From Pseudomonadota bacterium (lineage in GTDB: Bacteria; Bdellovibrionota; Bdellovibrionia; Bdellovibrionales; JAEYZS01): DNA of 20,807 nt. A program made the position numbers and the translations under genes. The stretch is from assembly GCA_023427925.1 (NCBI GenBank), contig JAEYZS010000205.1:1-20807 (forward strand), given 5' to 3'. The notes beneath the pieces were generated by a model, which was not told the DNA's origin, did no database searches, and was given only the letters and a program-made list of their open reading frames with translations. Positions 6,674 to 13,787 of the stretch are shown here, piece by piece; positions within the stretch are counted from its first letter, which is position 1, and every line of letters begins with the position of its first letter.

Positions 6674-8500
6674 ATGATAGGCAGCAGGCGCGCGGTGGAA
6701 AAAGAAATCTTATTGAGTACTATTAAAAAGTCCAAAGAGACAGTATTGCGCCACTGGAAAGTGTCCATTCTGTGCCTGACAGTGTTGGTCTTTGTACATC
6801 TGTTTTTAGTACACCAAGCCGTTGTAGAAAAGTCTCTTCCGGAAGTAGAAATTTCGGTCCTTCGAACTTTCAAAACTTCAGGGAATTGTTTTTATAAAAA
6901 AAGTCATTCCAATAAATGGGTATTTTTGAGCGGAGAAGAAATTCTCACGGCAGGCAGTGAAATACAAACAGACATAGCTTCTCAAGCCACATTGTCCTTT
7001 GTCGGTCAAAGCGGAAGACTCGAGTTAGCCTCTCAAACACATATGGAGGTCTCAAGAGATAACTCCTATATGTTACTGGATTTCAAAAAGGGCGAAGCTT
7101 ATATCAATTATCAGGGAGGTCGTGCGCATCGTCCATTGCGAGTGAAGATAGATAATAAAGTCTTTCAATTAACAAATGCCGACATCTACATTACCGGTGA
7201 CATTGAGGACCAGGTGCAAGTGTCAGTCGAGTATGGTAAGCTCACCATGAATATTGGAGAGCAGGTAAGTTCTTTTGAAAAAGGGCAATATATCGTTTTT
7301 AAAAATGATAGAGAGTACGCGGTAGAAGAAGCCAAGGTTCAACTTTCAACTCCATTTAATTACGACAGATATAATCTCCAGGAAAAAGAATACAGAGTTC
7401 GTTTTGGATTTTCTCCAATTGCGGAGGATATAAAATTACAACTTTTGGTCGGTCCTTCGCCTCAGCGCCTTTCTCCTCATTTTAACGAACCTCAACGATT
7501 TGATCAGAATGAATTTAGTTTGCCGTTTAAGAAGGGCGTCTACTATTGGCAGCTCGCTGGATATAAAGATGGCGAAAGAGTCTTCCTGGATCCAATAAAG
7601 AAATTTTTTGTTGAACCCCAGATTCCCATTCAGCTTGTGAGTCCACTTTCAAGCTCTAAGCATCAGATTCTAAGAGACGAGGCGATTGTGCAATTTCAAT
7701 GGGACAATCCTTCGCAATTAGAAAAAGTATTCTTAGAAATTTCGGAACAGCAAGATTTTTCTAAGACCCTCGTGAATGAATCAATTCCTGAAAACAACTA
7801 TTTTAATTACAAATTTCACAAAGCAGGAGAATATTATTGGAGAGTCAGTGGCTTTCCTTATGGAACAACTGAATTGGTCTCAAGTCAGCCATCAAAGGTC
7901 GTCATTATTGATGAAGTCATTCCTCAGCAAGTTAAGATTCTTTTCCCAAAAGAGAATACGACTCTGACAACTCTATCGCTGAAAAATTCTGACATCACTT
8001 TTCAGTGGACAAAAAGTCCTTTAAAGACAGAGTACTCAGTCGAAATTACCTCTCGCGAGAGCGGCAAAAAATTAGTGTTTGAAACCCAAGAAAATCAATT
8101 AAAGGTTAAAGACCTCGAGCAAGGCCAGTATGAGTGGAAGGTTTCGGATAAAGAGTCGAATGTTGTTTCACAAACTGAATCTTTTAAAGTCGTCCTGACC
8201 AGACGTTTAAGCTTTACCAAAGAATCAGATGAAAATGGATATTTGAGTTGGCAGGCCGGACCGCGAGGAACAGTTCAGTACCGTGTTGAAGCATTGCGAA
8301 TAGGATCGAGATCAGATTTTAATGCATTTTTTGATCCTAAGAGCAGCACTAAGCGCAGTTTAGAAATTAGTGGAGATAGAATCAGTTACAAGAATTTCTC
8401 TGAAGGTATTTATGCCTTTAAAGTGTATGCCTTAGATTCAAACAAAAATATTTTAGCGGATTCAAATTTGAGATTCTTAAATGTTAGGAAAAAGGACTAA
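6674..8500 (+). CDS. FecR-domain protein with repeated beta-sandwich domains
   Basis: This 608-residue envelope protein has a basic cytoplasmic N-terminus and one membrane segment (residues 29-46). A FecR-like domain follows (about 65-215: GEEILTAGSEIQTDIASQAT, GRLELASQTHMEVSRDN, FKKGEAYINYQGG, VSVEYGKLTM). Then come three to four repeats of roughly 97 residues, each closing on a Tyr-x-Trp strand: YYWQLAG (290), YYWRVSG (387), YEWKVSD (486), and a last GIYAFKVYALD. These look like Ig/fibronectin-type domains in the periplasm. Classical FecR relays siderophore signals to an ECF sigma factor; no sigma gene is adjacent, so a structural or peptidoglycan/ligand-binding role is as likely. ATG 6674 lacks a ribosome site; GTG 6695, behind GCAGG, is an alternative start. 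The stop overlaps the convergent sensor gene by 4 bases. Confidence 0.8.
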   Translation: MIGSRRAVEKEILLSTIKKSKETVLRHWKVSILCLTVLVFVHLFLVHQAVVEKSLPEVEISVLRTFKTSGNCFYKKSHSNKWVFLSGEEILTAGSEIQTDIASQATLSFVGQSGRLELASQTHMEVSRDNSYMLLDFKKGEAYINYQGGRAHRPLRVKIDNKVFQLTNADIYITGDIEDQVQVSVEYGKLTMNIGEQVSSFEKGQYIVFKNDREYAVEEAKVQLSTPFNYDRYNLQEKEYRVRFGFSPIAEDIKLQLLVGPSPQRLSPHFNEPQRFDQNEFSLPFKKGVYYWQLAGYKDGERVFLDPIKKFFVEPQIPIQLVSPLSSSKHQILRDEAIVQFQWDNPSQLEKVFLEISEQQDFSKTLVNESIPENNYFNYKFHKAGEYYWRVSGFPYGTTELVSSQPSKVVIIDEVIPQQVKILFPKENTTLTTLSLKNSDITFQWTKSPLKTEYSVEITSRESGKKLVFETQENQLKVKDLEQGQYEWKVSDKESNVVSQTESFKVVLTRRLSFTKESDENGYLSWQAGPRGTVQYRVEALRIGSRSDFNAFFDPKSSTKRSLEISGDRISYKNFSEGIYAFKVYALDSNKNILADSNLRFLNVRKKD

Positions 8501-9510
8501 GTTTTTTTTCTTCGTTGTTCGTCTGCTAGTCTTAAAAGCTCTTCTTCAATGGGACTGAGCTCGTCTTGTTTAGAGAGATCAAATTGTAGTTGATAATCTT
8601 TGTAAGCAATTTTATTGATACTAAAATTTATGAAATTAATTCTTTCACTGAACTTCCTAAATAGAGCTGTAAAACCAATAATAATCGTCAATGAGAGTAT
8701 CAAAAGATTAAAAATTCCGATTTGTAGAACCGAAACGGCAAGGGAGCGAGTCTTTGTCTCGGCAAAACCAATCATGTAAAGATTTTTTAAAATTTTATAA
8801 GTAAATACGTTTTTGTTTTTGTACTCTACAGATGCAATTTCAGAAAATTGAGAAGGACGAACTTCGTTTTGGAGCACTTGGAGGAAATCTTGTTCGTTGA
8901 TTTGTTCAAGTTGTGCTAAGAAGTTACCCTTAGTATCCATTAAATTCAGTTTACACTTATCGTCCGATATTAAGGTCGAAAGAAACGGATCTTTAAATAA
9001 TGTAATTCTGATCAGATGGTTTCGTGTAATCGATAGGCTGTTCGGAATATCTAATACAAGTACAGAAGTTTCGCCGACTTTACTTTCTTGGAGGTTTAGC
9101 TGTTCAGCGGATGCATTGGGTGAGGGGAGTGCTTGATCGACTTTGATGTATTCACTTTGAGGAACTTTATAGATGTCGAGTGCAACATTGTTCATAGTGA
9201 AATCCTTGAGGATCCACTCGCGGTCGTCATGTTCATAGTAGCTGATGGCAAACCATCTTGAATCAAAGAATGTCTTGTTGCGGTTTTCTATCCAAAGTTT
9301 GGAGTTGTTCGCATTTTCAAGTAAGATTTGTTTTATCTGATAGGACTTGTTTTTAAGATGCTGGCTGCACGATTTAGAAATTTCTGAGTTTAAGTGTGAA
9401 GGTATCAAGTATCCACCAATGAAAATGATCGAAGTAAACATCACCAATAGCACCAATAAACTCAGTGCTAGAAAATGCCTCGAATAATATTTTCTTTGGT
9501 TAGAGATCAT
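8497..9510 (-). CDS. Two-TM sensor protein ending at a HAMP-like segment
   Basis: The first TM segment is residues 12-36 (HFLALSLLVLLVMFTSIIFI). It is followed by a periplasmic domain of about 225 residues resembling a Cache/CHASE-type ligand domain, then a second TM at 263-285 (GIFNLLILSLTIIIGFTALF). The last about 52 residues (FRKFSERINFINFSINKIAY onward, ending IEEELLRLADEQRRKKT) look like a HAMP linker. The chain then stops: there is no kinase, cyclase, GGDEF or methyl-accepting domain. All frames past the stop close within about 10 codons because the convergent FecR gene begins there, so a recent frameshift is not the cause. It may partner a separate output protein. Domain naming is by architecture; no catalytic residues exist to check. 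Confidence 0.7.
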   Translation of the reverse strand: MISNQRKYYSRHFLALSLLVLLVMFTSIIFIGGYLIPSHLNSEISKSCSQHLKNKSYQIKQILLENANNSKLWIENRNKTFFDSRWFAISYYEHDDREWILKDFTMNNVALDIYKVPQSEYIKVDQALPSPNASAEQLNLQESKVGETSVLVLDIPNSLSITRNHLIRITLFKDPFLSTLISDDKCKLNLMDTKGNFLAQLEQINEQDFLQVLQNEVRPSQFSEIASVEYKNKNVFTYKILKNLYMIGFAETKTRSLAVSVLQIGIFNLLILSLTIIIGFTALFRKFSERINFINFSINKIAYKDYQLQFDLSKQDELSPIEEELLRLADEQRRKKT

Positions 9511-9582
9511 CAGCTCTTATATCGGTATTCCTCGACAGAGAGAAAAGGCTAGAAAGCTTATGTGCATTTTTTACGCAAGAGA

Positions 9583-9614
9583 TTGGGTGGGAGGGTTTTC
9601 CTCTCCGCCCCCAA
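9583..9614. other. GC-rich hairpin in gene-free region
   Basis: TTGGG (9583-9587) pairs with CCCAA (9610-9614) and GGAGGG (9590-9595) pairs with CTCTCC (9601-9606, one G-U pair), giving 11 pairs with a small internal loop and a 5-base TTTTC loop. No U-tract adjoins it on either strand. It starts a run of three hairpins extending to 9710. Confidence 0.4.
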
Positions 9615-9643
9615 GCTTAGGACTGTTTGTGATTTGGTCTTTG

Positions 9644-9679
9644 TTGTCCGTATGATCACCGCGATCGCGGTTTGGACAA
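9644..9679. repeat. Compound palindrome (14-bp perfect core with outer arms)
   Basis: The core ACCGCGATCGCGGT (9658-9671) is a perfect 14-bp palindrome. It is enclosed by a second inverted repeat, TTGTCC (9644-9649) and GGACAA (9674-9679). It abuts the next hairpin. Its GC content is well above the AT-rich surroundings. It may be an operator, a structured RNA element or part of a mobile element end. Confidence 0.45.
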
Positions 9680-9710
9680 GCGATTTACACTGTTCTATAG
9701 AGCAATCGCT
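9679..9710. repeat. Abutting hairpin with self-complementary loop
   Basis: AGCGATT (9679-9685) and AATCGCT (9704-9710) are perfect 7-bp arms. Inside them TGTTCTATAGAGCA is itself almost perfectly palindromic (one G-T pair). It shares base 9679 with the preceding compound palindrome, so the two would stack as consecutive stems in an RNA or cruciform. Confidence 0.45.
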
Positions 9711-10148
9711 GTGCCATTAGTCTAGAGAGATGTATTGTCATTATTTTGGATCTAATCGCGAGAACAAAACTAGCTTAGTGTCATAGTAACACCTCTGATA
9801 TCCAACTATGAATTTTGGTAAATTGCGTAACGATCAAATGTCACCACTATGCTGTAATTTTATGAATGAAATAATAATTTGTTATCACAAACTAGAAACA
9901 ATTTTTGTCACTGAAATTGTATTTTCTAGAGGGAAAAATCTACTTCGATCACGAATAATTATTCCACACATAAAATATTCTATGGAGACAAACGAAAGAA
10001 AAATTATCTTAAACATAAAATTATTTTTCGTGACAAGTAGCTTAAGAAAGTTGTCATCAAATTTTTTTCATTTCAAAAATTGTTTCGAAATCTTTTTCGC
10101 AAGTTCTGGTTATATTTCTTTGGATCACCAAATCAATTCGTTTGTTTT

Positions 10149-10369
10149 TTAACAATCCAAGATCTTGGAGGCCTGGTAGGCGAGGATGGTTAGACTCATG
10201 TGTCTTAAGCTAGCTAAACCCATGTCTTTTATAACGCTCCTTTTTTGGCACTTTTGACTTTGACACTGTAAAAGAAATAAACACCAATTTTACCCAGTAA
10301 TTTCAAGTGGTTGTAGCCACGGAGCGATTATTTCGATTTGAACTCATCCGAATCGTATCCGCTGTACAG
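10149..10369 (-). pseudogene. Possible decayed DDE transposase C-terminus
   Basis: Read on the minus strand, 10369-10331 encodes LYSGYDSDEFKSK followed by a stop. GYDSDEF resembles the GYDS(D/N)xF motif of IS5/IS4-type DDE transposases. About 30 codons later, in another frame, 10250-10152 encodes QKRSVIKDMGLASLRHMSLT and then ILAYQASKILDC and a stop, which has the look of a transposase C-terminal helix. The distance (about 70 codons) fits the motif-to-end distance in such enzymes. Codons here (GCC TAC CAG GCC TCC AAG) are more GC-rich than in neighbouring genes. I could not identify terminal inverted repeats. The similarity is by eye and may be chance. Confidence 0.25.
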
Positions 10370-10472
10370 TTTTTTGTGCAAGTGCAGGGATTAAAAAAAC
10401 ATAATTATTTCAGCTATTTATAAGTTTCTCCAAATGCCAGAACCCGGTATTTTTCTTGTAATAGTAGTAGGT

Positions 10473-11108
10473 ATGAAGACATTAAGATTACACGCACTAC
10501 TATTGTTATTATTAGTCCTAAGCATTAGCAATATTGCCTGCACACCTAAACTGGAGCCTGAACCAGATTGCAACTTTGTAATGAGCTCTGAGATACAAAG
10601 AGTCTCCTGGAAAGGGAACCTCCCAGTTAACTTATATATCGCTCCAGAAGTTCCTACAGAGTATAGAGAGTCGATTAGAATTGCGGCAGCAAGATGGAAT
10701 AAGGAGCTCAAGAAAGAAGCTATCCTAATCAAAGAATCAGACAACATTCCTTCTAAGGCTGCAAAGGACAAAGTCAACGTCATCTATTGGCAAAACACGT
10801 GGGACGACGGTAACCCTACCGAGCAAGCCCGTACAACTATTCATTGGAAAGGGGACATGATTAACGAAGCCGACGTTATGATTAATGCTATGAACCACCA
10901 GTTTTCAAAGTTTGGAGTGCTGGAGCCGTCTAAAGTGGATCTGACGAGCCTTATGGTTCACGAGTTTGGTCATGTCCTTGGATTACAGCATGTCCATTCG
11001 GAACCAAGTGTTATGAGCCCAACGCTTGCGCTCAACACGGCAAGATTAGATCCCACGAACACAGATCTTAACTCCTTGAAATGTGAGTACAATATTAGTG
11101 GGACGTAA
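10473..11108 (+). CDS. Matrixin-like zinc metalloprotease, predicted lipoprotein
   Basis: The frame is open from 10434, but ATG 10473 gives a proper N-terminus (MKTLRLHALLLLLLVLSISN, then IAC) with a lipoprotein-type signal peptide and acceptor Cys23. I therefore chose it; the protein is 211 residues from this start. The zinc site HEFGHVLGLQH (residues 163-173, HExxHxxGxxH) and a Met-turn SVMSP 6 residues further are the metzincin signature, closest to M10A matrixins. It should be a periplasm- or surface-anchored peptidase. The lipobox is imperfect (Asn at -3). AGTAGG lies only 1 base from the ATG, so the ribosome site is poor. No inhibitor or secretion gene is adjacent. For a predatory lifestyle a secreted protease would make sense, but that is inference. 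Confidence 0.85.
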   Translation: MKTLRLHALLLLLLVLSISNIACTPKLEPEPDCNFVMSSEIQRVSWKGNLPVNLYIAPEVPTEYRESIRIAAARWNKELKKEAILIKESDNIPSKAAKDKVNVIYWQNTWDDGNPTEQARTTIHWKGDMINEADVMINAMNHQFSKFGVLEPSKVDLTSLMVHEFGHVLGLQHVHSEPSVMSPTLALNTARLDPTNTDLNSLKCEYNISGT

Positions 11109-11111
11109 AAA

Positions 11112-11137
11112 GTTCCTAAATGGAACCACTTCGGTGG
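11112..11137 (+). terminator. Twin hairpin with UUCG tetraloop after metalloprotease gene
   Basis: GTTCC/GGAAC (11112-11116 with 11122-11126, 5-base loop) overlaps by one base a second stem CCAC/GTGG (11126-11129 with 11134-11137) closed by the very stable C(UUCG)G tetraloop. It starts 3 bases after the stop. The following gagaaatttta is not a good U-tract, so termination may be partial, or the stem may protect the 3' end. Confidence 0.45.
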
Positions 11138-11169
11138 CGAGAAATTTTATAGAAAGATAATTTTAGGTA

Positions 11170-11199
11170 TTGAGAAAAGATAAAAAAAAACGGTAGAAT
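11170..11199 (+). promoter_or_regulatory. Sigma70-like promoter for 88-aa protein gene
   Basis: TTGAGA (11170-11175) and TAGAAT (11194-11199) match the -35 and -10 consensus at 5/6 each with an 18-base spacer. They are followed by a short leader with ribosome site GAGG (11213-11216) 5 bases before the ATG at 11222. This is one of the clearest promoter-plus-RBS arrangements in the window. Confidence 0.5.
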
Positions 11200-11221
11200 T
11201 AATACATAAGTCGAGGTCAAA

Positions 11222-11488
11222 ATGGCGATTAAAATACAAAACACTACAAATTTGAAATCTAAATCTGGGAAGAATTTATTTTCCCGCCTACAAGGATTTG
11301 GGTTTACGAATTTTATGCAGTCAAGTTTTGTATCTCCACAAGTTGAAGAAAGAGGCGGCCATTTAGATTTAGAGTCTCAAGAAATTTTAGCTCTCCTTAA
11401 AAGTAATGTTGATAAACTTGCCGACACAAGCTCACGCATGGAATTCATGATGGGTGAGCTTTCAAGCTTGATGAAAAAAGGAATTTAA
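11222..11488 (+). CDS. Hypothetical small protein, 88 aa
   Basis: I do not recognise this protein. The first 30 residues are basic and Ser/Asn/Gly-rich (MAIKIQNTTNLKSKSGKNLF). From about residue 44 there is a likely amphipathic helix (LDLESQEILALLKSNVDKLA, then MEFMMGELSSLMKK) that could dimerise as a coiled coil. No signal peptide, TM or Cys. It has its own good promoter and ribosome site and is followed by a 52-base gap to the convergent carbonic anhydrase gene. Coding is well supported by these signals; function unknown. Confidence 0.7.
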   Translation: MAIKIQNTTNLKSKSGKNLFSRLQGFGFTNFMQSSFVSPQVEERGGHLDLESQEILALLKSNVDKLADTSSRMEFMMGELSSLMKKGI

Positions 11489-11540
11489 CCTTACTGACTC
11501 ATTCTGTTTACGAAAAAGTCTAAGATCATTGGTCAAATAT

Positions 11541-12200
11541 TTAGATAGATTGCTTTTGTAAGTATTCTTCGTCTATCAATTTAAATTTTCTATTTTCCTC
11601 AGAATAATAATAAACGTTGAGATTGTTTAGGTTGAACCACCACCCATGAATTTTAAGTGTACCTTCTTTGATTCTCTCTTGAACCAATGGGTAAGTCTTG
11701 ATGTGTTCCAATTGTTGTACGACATGTGATTGTGAAATTTGATTATGCTCAGGTAACTCATCGTTATACATTTCTTCACGGTGGAAACGCTCCAAGCTAG
11801 AAAGACCATATTTAAGCCATGTCTTTAGATGCTGATGGGTCGGCGGTAGAGTCTCCACACCATTACAGATTGCATTGATCGCTCCACATTCGGCATGTCC
11901 GCATACAATGATATTTTTTATATTTAAAGTGTGTATGGCGTACTCAAATGCAGCAATTTCAGATTCGTCTCCCATCGAGTGTCCGCTATCCGATGGAGGA
12001 ATTATATTGCCTACATTTCTTATAACAAAGAGGTCACCGGGGTTGGTAGAGGCAAAAGCATTGGGAGCTACACGGCTATCTGAGCAACATATAAAAAGGG
12101 CGTCGGGCTTTTGTTCAATTGCAAGTTGTGAGAATCTTTTTCTATATTCGTCTTGAGTTTTTTTGCGAAACTCGATGATACCGTTTACTAATTTCTTCAT
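11541..12200 (-). CDS. Beta-class carbonic anhydrase
   Basis: At 219 residues it matches the beta-class. Zinc ligands are Cys39 in CCSDSRV, His102 and Cys105 in CGHAECGA, with the Asp41-Arg43 dyad, and the conserved GDLFVIRNVGN and GWWFNLNN segments. It interconverts CO2 and bicarbonate, supplying bicarbonate for carboxylases in the cytoplasm; no signal peptide is present. AGGA lies 7 bases before the ATG. It is the last gene of a four-gene minus-strand run and follows the Hsp20 fusion by 42 bases, so it is probably cotranscribed. Names can or cynT would be used for E. coli relatives; there is no cyanate operon here, so I leave the symbol blank. Confidence 0.95.
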   Translation of the reverse strand: MKKLVNGIIEFRKKTQDEYRKRFSQLAIEQKPDALFICCSDSRVAPNAFASTNPGDLFVIRNVGNIIPPSDSGHSMGDESEIAAFEYAIHTLNIKNIIVCGHAECGAINAICNGVETLPPTHQHLKTWLKYGLSSLERFHREEMYNDELPEHNQISQSHVVQQLEHIKTYPLVQERIKEGTLKIHGWWFNLNNLNVYYYSEENRKFKLIDEEYLQKQSI

Positions 12201-12242
12201 GAACTATTCCTGTTGGGGCACACTTTTGAAACTACTTTATGC

Positions 12243-13763
12243 TTAAGCTTTAGGAATCACAACTTTTAACACGCCATCTCTATAAGTTCGTACGACGCCT
12301 TTTTCGATAATGGCTTTCTTAATAGGGAATTCTTCACGAATGGTTTCATATCGGTTTGTGGTAGTTTTAATACCGTCTTTCAGTATATCGTCCTTCCAAG
12401 ATCGGTTACCGGTAACGACGAGTTTATCCTTTTGAACGATCACGTCAAAGTTCTTAACTTCGTGTTCAGGGACTTTGACAGATACGATATATTGGTCTTC
12501 ATTATCTAAAAAAGACGCATTGGCTTTGGACATTGAGTAGAACGGGTCATCACCTTTTTCGGTGTAGCGGTTAAGCTCCCTTAGATTCTTGTTCTTTTGA
12601 GCCTCGAGTTCCCTTGCAAAGGTGTCTCTTTGGTGCGCTAAAGCATCTTTATAGAACTGTTCGTGCTTGGCGTACTTTTCAATGTGGTCAGCTTTTTGTC
12701 GTTCAAGTTCAGAGTCGTATTGCTTTTGCGTGCGAGTGCGCTGCTGTTCGTGATTCTTGAGAGACTCTTGTTTGCGCGCTTCATGCTGAACTTCAAGTTG
12801 GCCCATTTCTTCTTTTTGGTAGGACTTTTGCTTCACGTGGTGCTTTTCGAAGCGTTCATTCTCTGCGGCTAGGGCTTGATCGTTTTTAGTGTGCGTCTCA
12901 GCTAGAGCCTTTTGGCCCAATTCTTTTTCTTTTTGAGATTTACTCAAGAACATTTCGTTTTGTTTCTGTATAGCAGCTTCATTTTGTTTTTGATTATCTG
13001 TTATTTTCTTTTGTCCTTGTTCGCGGATTTGTTTGTAGTTCCTGTCATATTCGGACTGGATCTGAGATAGGTTCTTATTGCTTTGATCTTGTTCTTTTTT
13101 AATTAGGGCTTGATTCTTTTCTTGGATAACTGAGATTTCTTTTTGGAACTTTTCTCTCTCTTGGGCGATTTTTTTCTCAAACTCTTGATTCTGCTGATCA
13201 AGGACAGAGGAGTGTTGCCCTTGGTTTTTTTGGAGCTGTTCTCTGTGCTCGACATTCATCTTTTTTATTTGTTCACTGTGCTGAGTATTTACTTTTTCAA
13301 TTTCAACGTTCGTTCTGCTCTGAATATCTTGAATTCTTTTTTCACTTTGAGTTTGCTCTTTTGAGAGTGTCTCATTGTATTTGTCTTTTAAGTTTTTATA
13401 TTGGTTGTTATAACGAATCATCTCTTGAGAGATTTGTTTTTGGTTTTCTTTTTTAATGTGATTGATAGTCGATGATTCTTGTTCTTGAGTTGATTTAATG
13501 GCTTCGTTTTTTTGTTCTATTGATCTTTTGAGATGAAGATCTTTTTCTCTGCCTTGTTGAGTGAGGGCTATCTCGCGCTCTTTGTTGGACTTTCGAATAT
13601 GGTTAACAGCAGCTTGCCCTGATTCCTTTTCATTTGCGATTTTTTCTTCGTAGCTTTCGCGTATGTTCTTAATTCTGCCTTCTTCAGATTTGATAATTTG
13701 CTCGCGTTGTTGCGCATAGCGCTCAGCCAGCTTGGAGTTGGAATCATTTTTAACGGAACTCAT
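12243..13763 (-). CDS. Coiled-coil / Hsp20 (alpha-crystallin domain) fusion protein
   Basis: The first about 400 of 506 residues are an almost uninterrupted charged helix rich in Gln, Glu, Lys and Asn (for example KQNEMFLSKSQKEKELGQKA), with no Pro or Cys, as expected for a long coiled coil or single alpha-helix. After a short break (GDDPFYSMSKAN) residues about 415-506 form a small-heat-shock alpha-crystallin domain: DNEDQYIVSVKVPEHEVKNF, KLVVTGNRS, YETIREEFPIKKAI and a terminal GVLKVVIPKA. Typical Hsp20 proteins are 140-180 residues with short N-terminal arms, so this architecture is unusual. No signal peptide, hence cytoplasmic. The start codon lies in a perfect 6-bp inverted repeat. Likely a scaffold or filament-associated chaperone; that role is inference. 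Confidence 0.85.
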   Translation of the reverse strand: MSSVKNDSNSKLAERYAQQREQIIKSEEGRIKNIRESYEEKIANEKESGQAAVNHIRKSNKEREIALTQQGREKDLHLKRSIEQKNEAIKSTQEQESSTINHIKKENQKQISQEMIRYNNQYKNLKDKYNETLSKEQTQSEKRIQDIQSRTNVEIEKVNTQHSEQIKKMNVEHREQLQKNQGQHSSVLDQQNQEFEKKIAQEREKFQKEISVIQEKNQALIKKEQDQSNKNLSQIQSEYDRNYKQIREQGQKKITDNQKQNEAAIQKQNEMFLSKSQKEKELGQKALAETHTKNDQALAAENERFEKHHVKQKSYQKEEMGQLEVQHEARKQESLKNHEQQRTRTQKQYDSELERQKADHIEKYAKHEQFYKDALAHQRDTFARELEAQKNKNLRELNRYTEKGDDPFYSMSKANASFLDNEDQYIVSVKVPEHEVKNFDVIVQKDKLVVTGNRSWKDDILKDGIKTTTNRYETIREEFPIKKAIIEKGVVRTYRDGVLKVVIPKA

Positions 13764-13780
13764 GCTTAAATTCTAGCATG
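13761..13780 (-). promoter_or_regulatory. Hairpin containing the start codon of the Hsp20 fusion gene
   Basis: On the minus strand CATGCT, loop AGAATTTA, AGCATG. These are perfect 6-bp arms, and the ATG at 13763-13761 forms the end of the 3' arm. The start codon would be paired in the folded mRNA, with no clear Shine-Dalgarno sequence upstream. A structure that hides the start of a small-heat-shock gene resembles RNA thermometers, but it is short and does not match ROSE or fourU types. Confidence 0.35.
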
Positions 13781-13787
13781 ATCTGGC

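Larger units (their letters stand above)
9511..10472. other. Long gene-poor stretch (about 960 bases)
   Basis: This is the only gap over 300 bases. Positions 9580-9720 hold three successive GC-rich hairpins. Positions 9730-10150 are AT-rich; the one frame over 100 codons there (9808-10152) lacks a ribosome site and recognisable motifs, and I reject it. Positions 10149-10369 on the minus strand hold transposase-like fragments in two frames. Positions 10157-10168 are a perfect palindrome (CCAAGATCTTGG). The rest, 10370-10472, is leader for the metzincin gene. Confidence 0.6.

Noticed and set aside
8461..8520. A8 homopolymer near the sensor stop as a frameshift that truncates an output domain
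   Set aside because: Both alternative frames after the A-run stop within about 10 codons and run into the convergent FecR gene, so no hidden domain follows.
9661..9668. GCGATCGC octamer (the cyanobacterial HIP1 sequence)
   Set aside because: It occurs as part of one palindrome only; nothing else in the window is cyanobacterial, so the match is coincidence.
9808..10152. 114-codon open frame in the gene-poor region
   Set aside because: AT-rich, no ribosome site, no recognisable motif, aromatic- and Ile-rich composition typical of chance translation of AT-rich DNA.
10169..10250. tRNA-like stretch bounded by GGAG and CTCC
   Set aside because: No T-loop GTTCRA motif, no anticodon arm and no acceptor pairing beyond four bases on either strand.
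12663..13364. Plus-strand open frames opposite the coiled-coil gene
   Set aside because: They are Leu/Phe-rich shadows of the Lys/Glu-rich coiled-coil codons on the minus strand, without ribosome sites.
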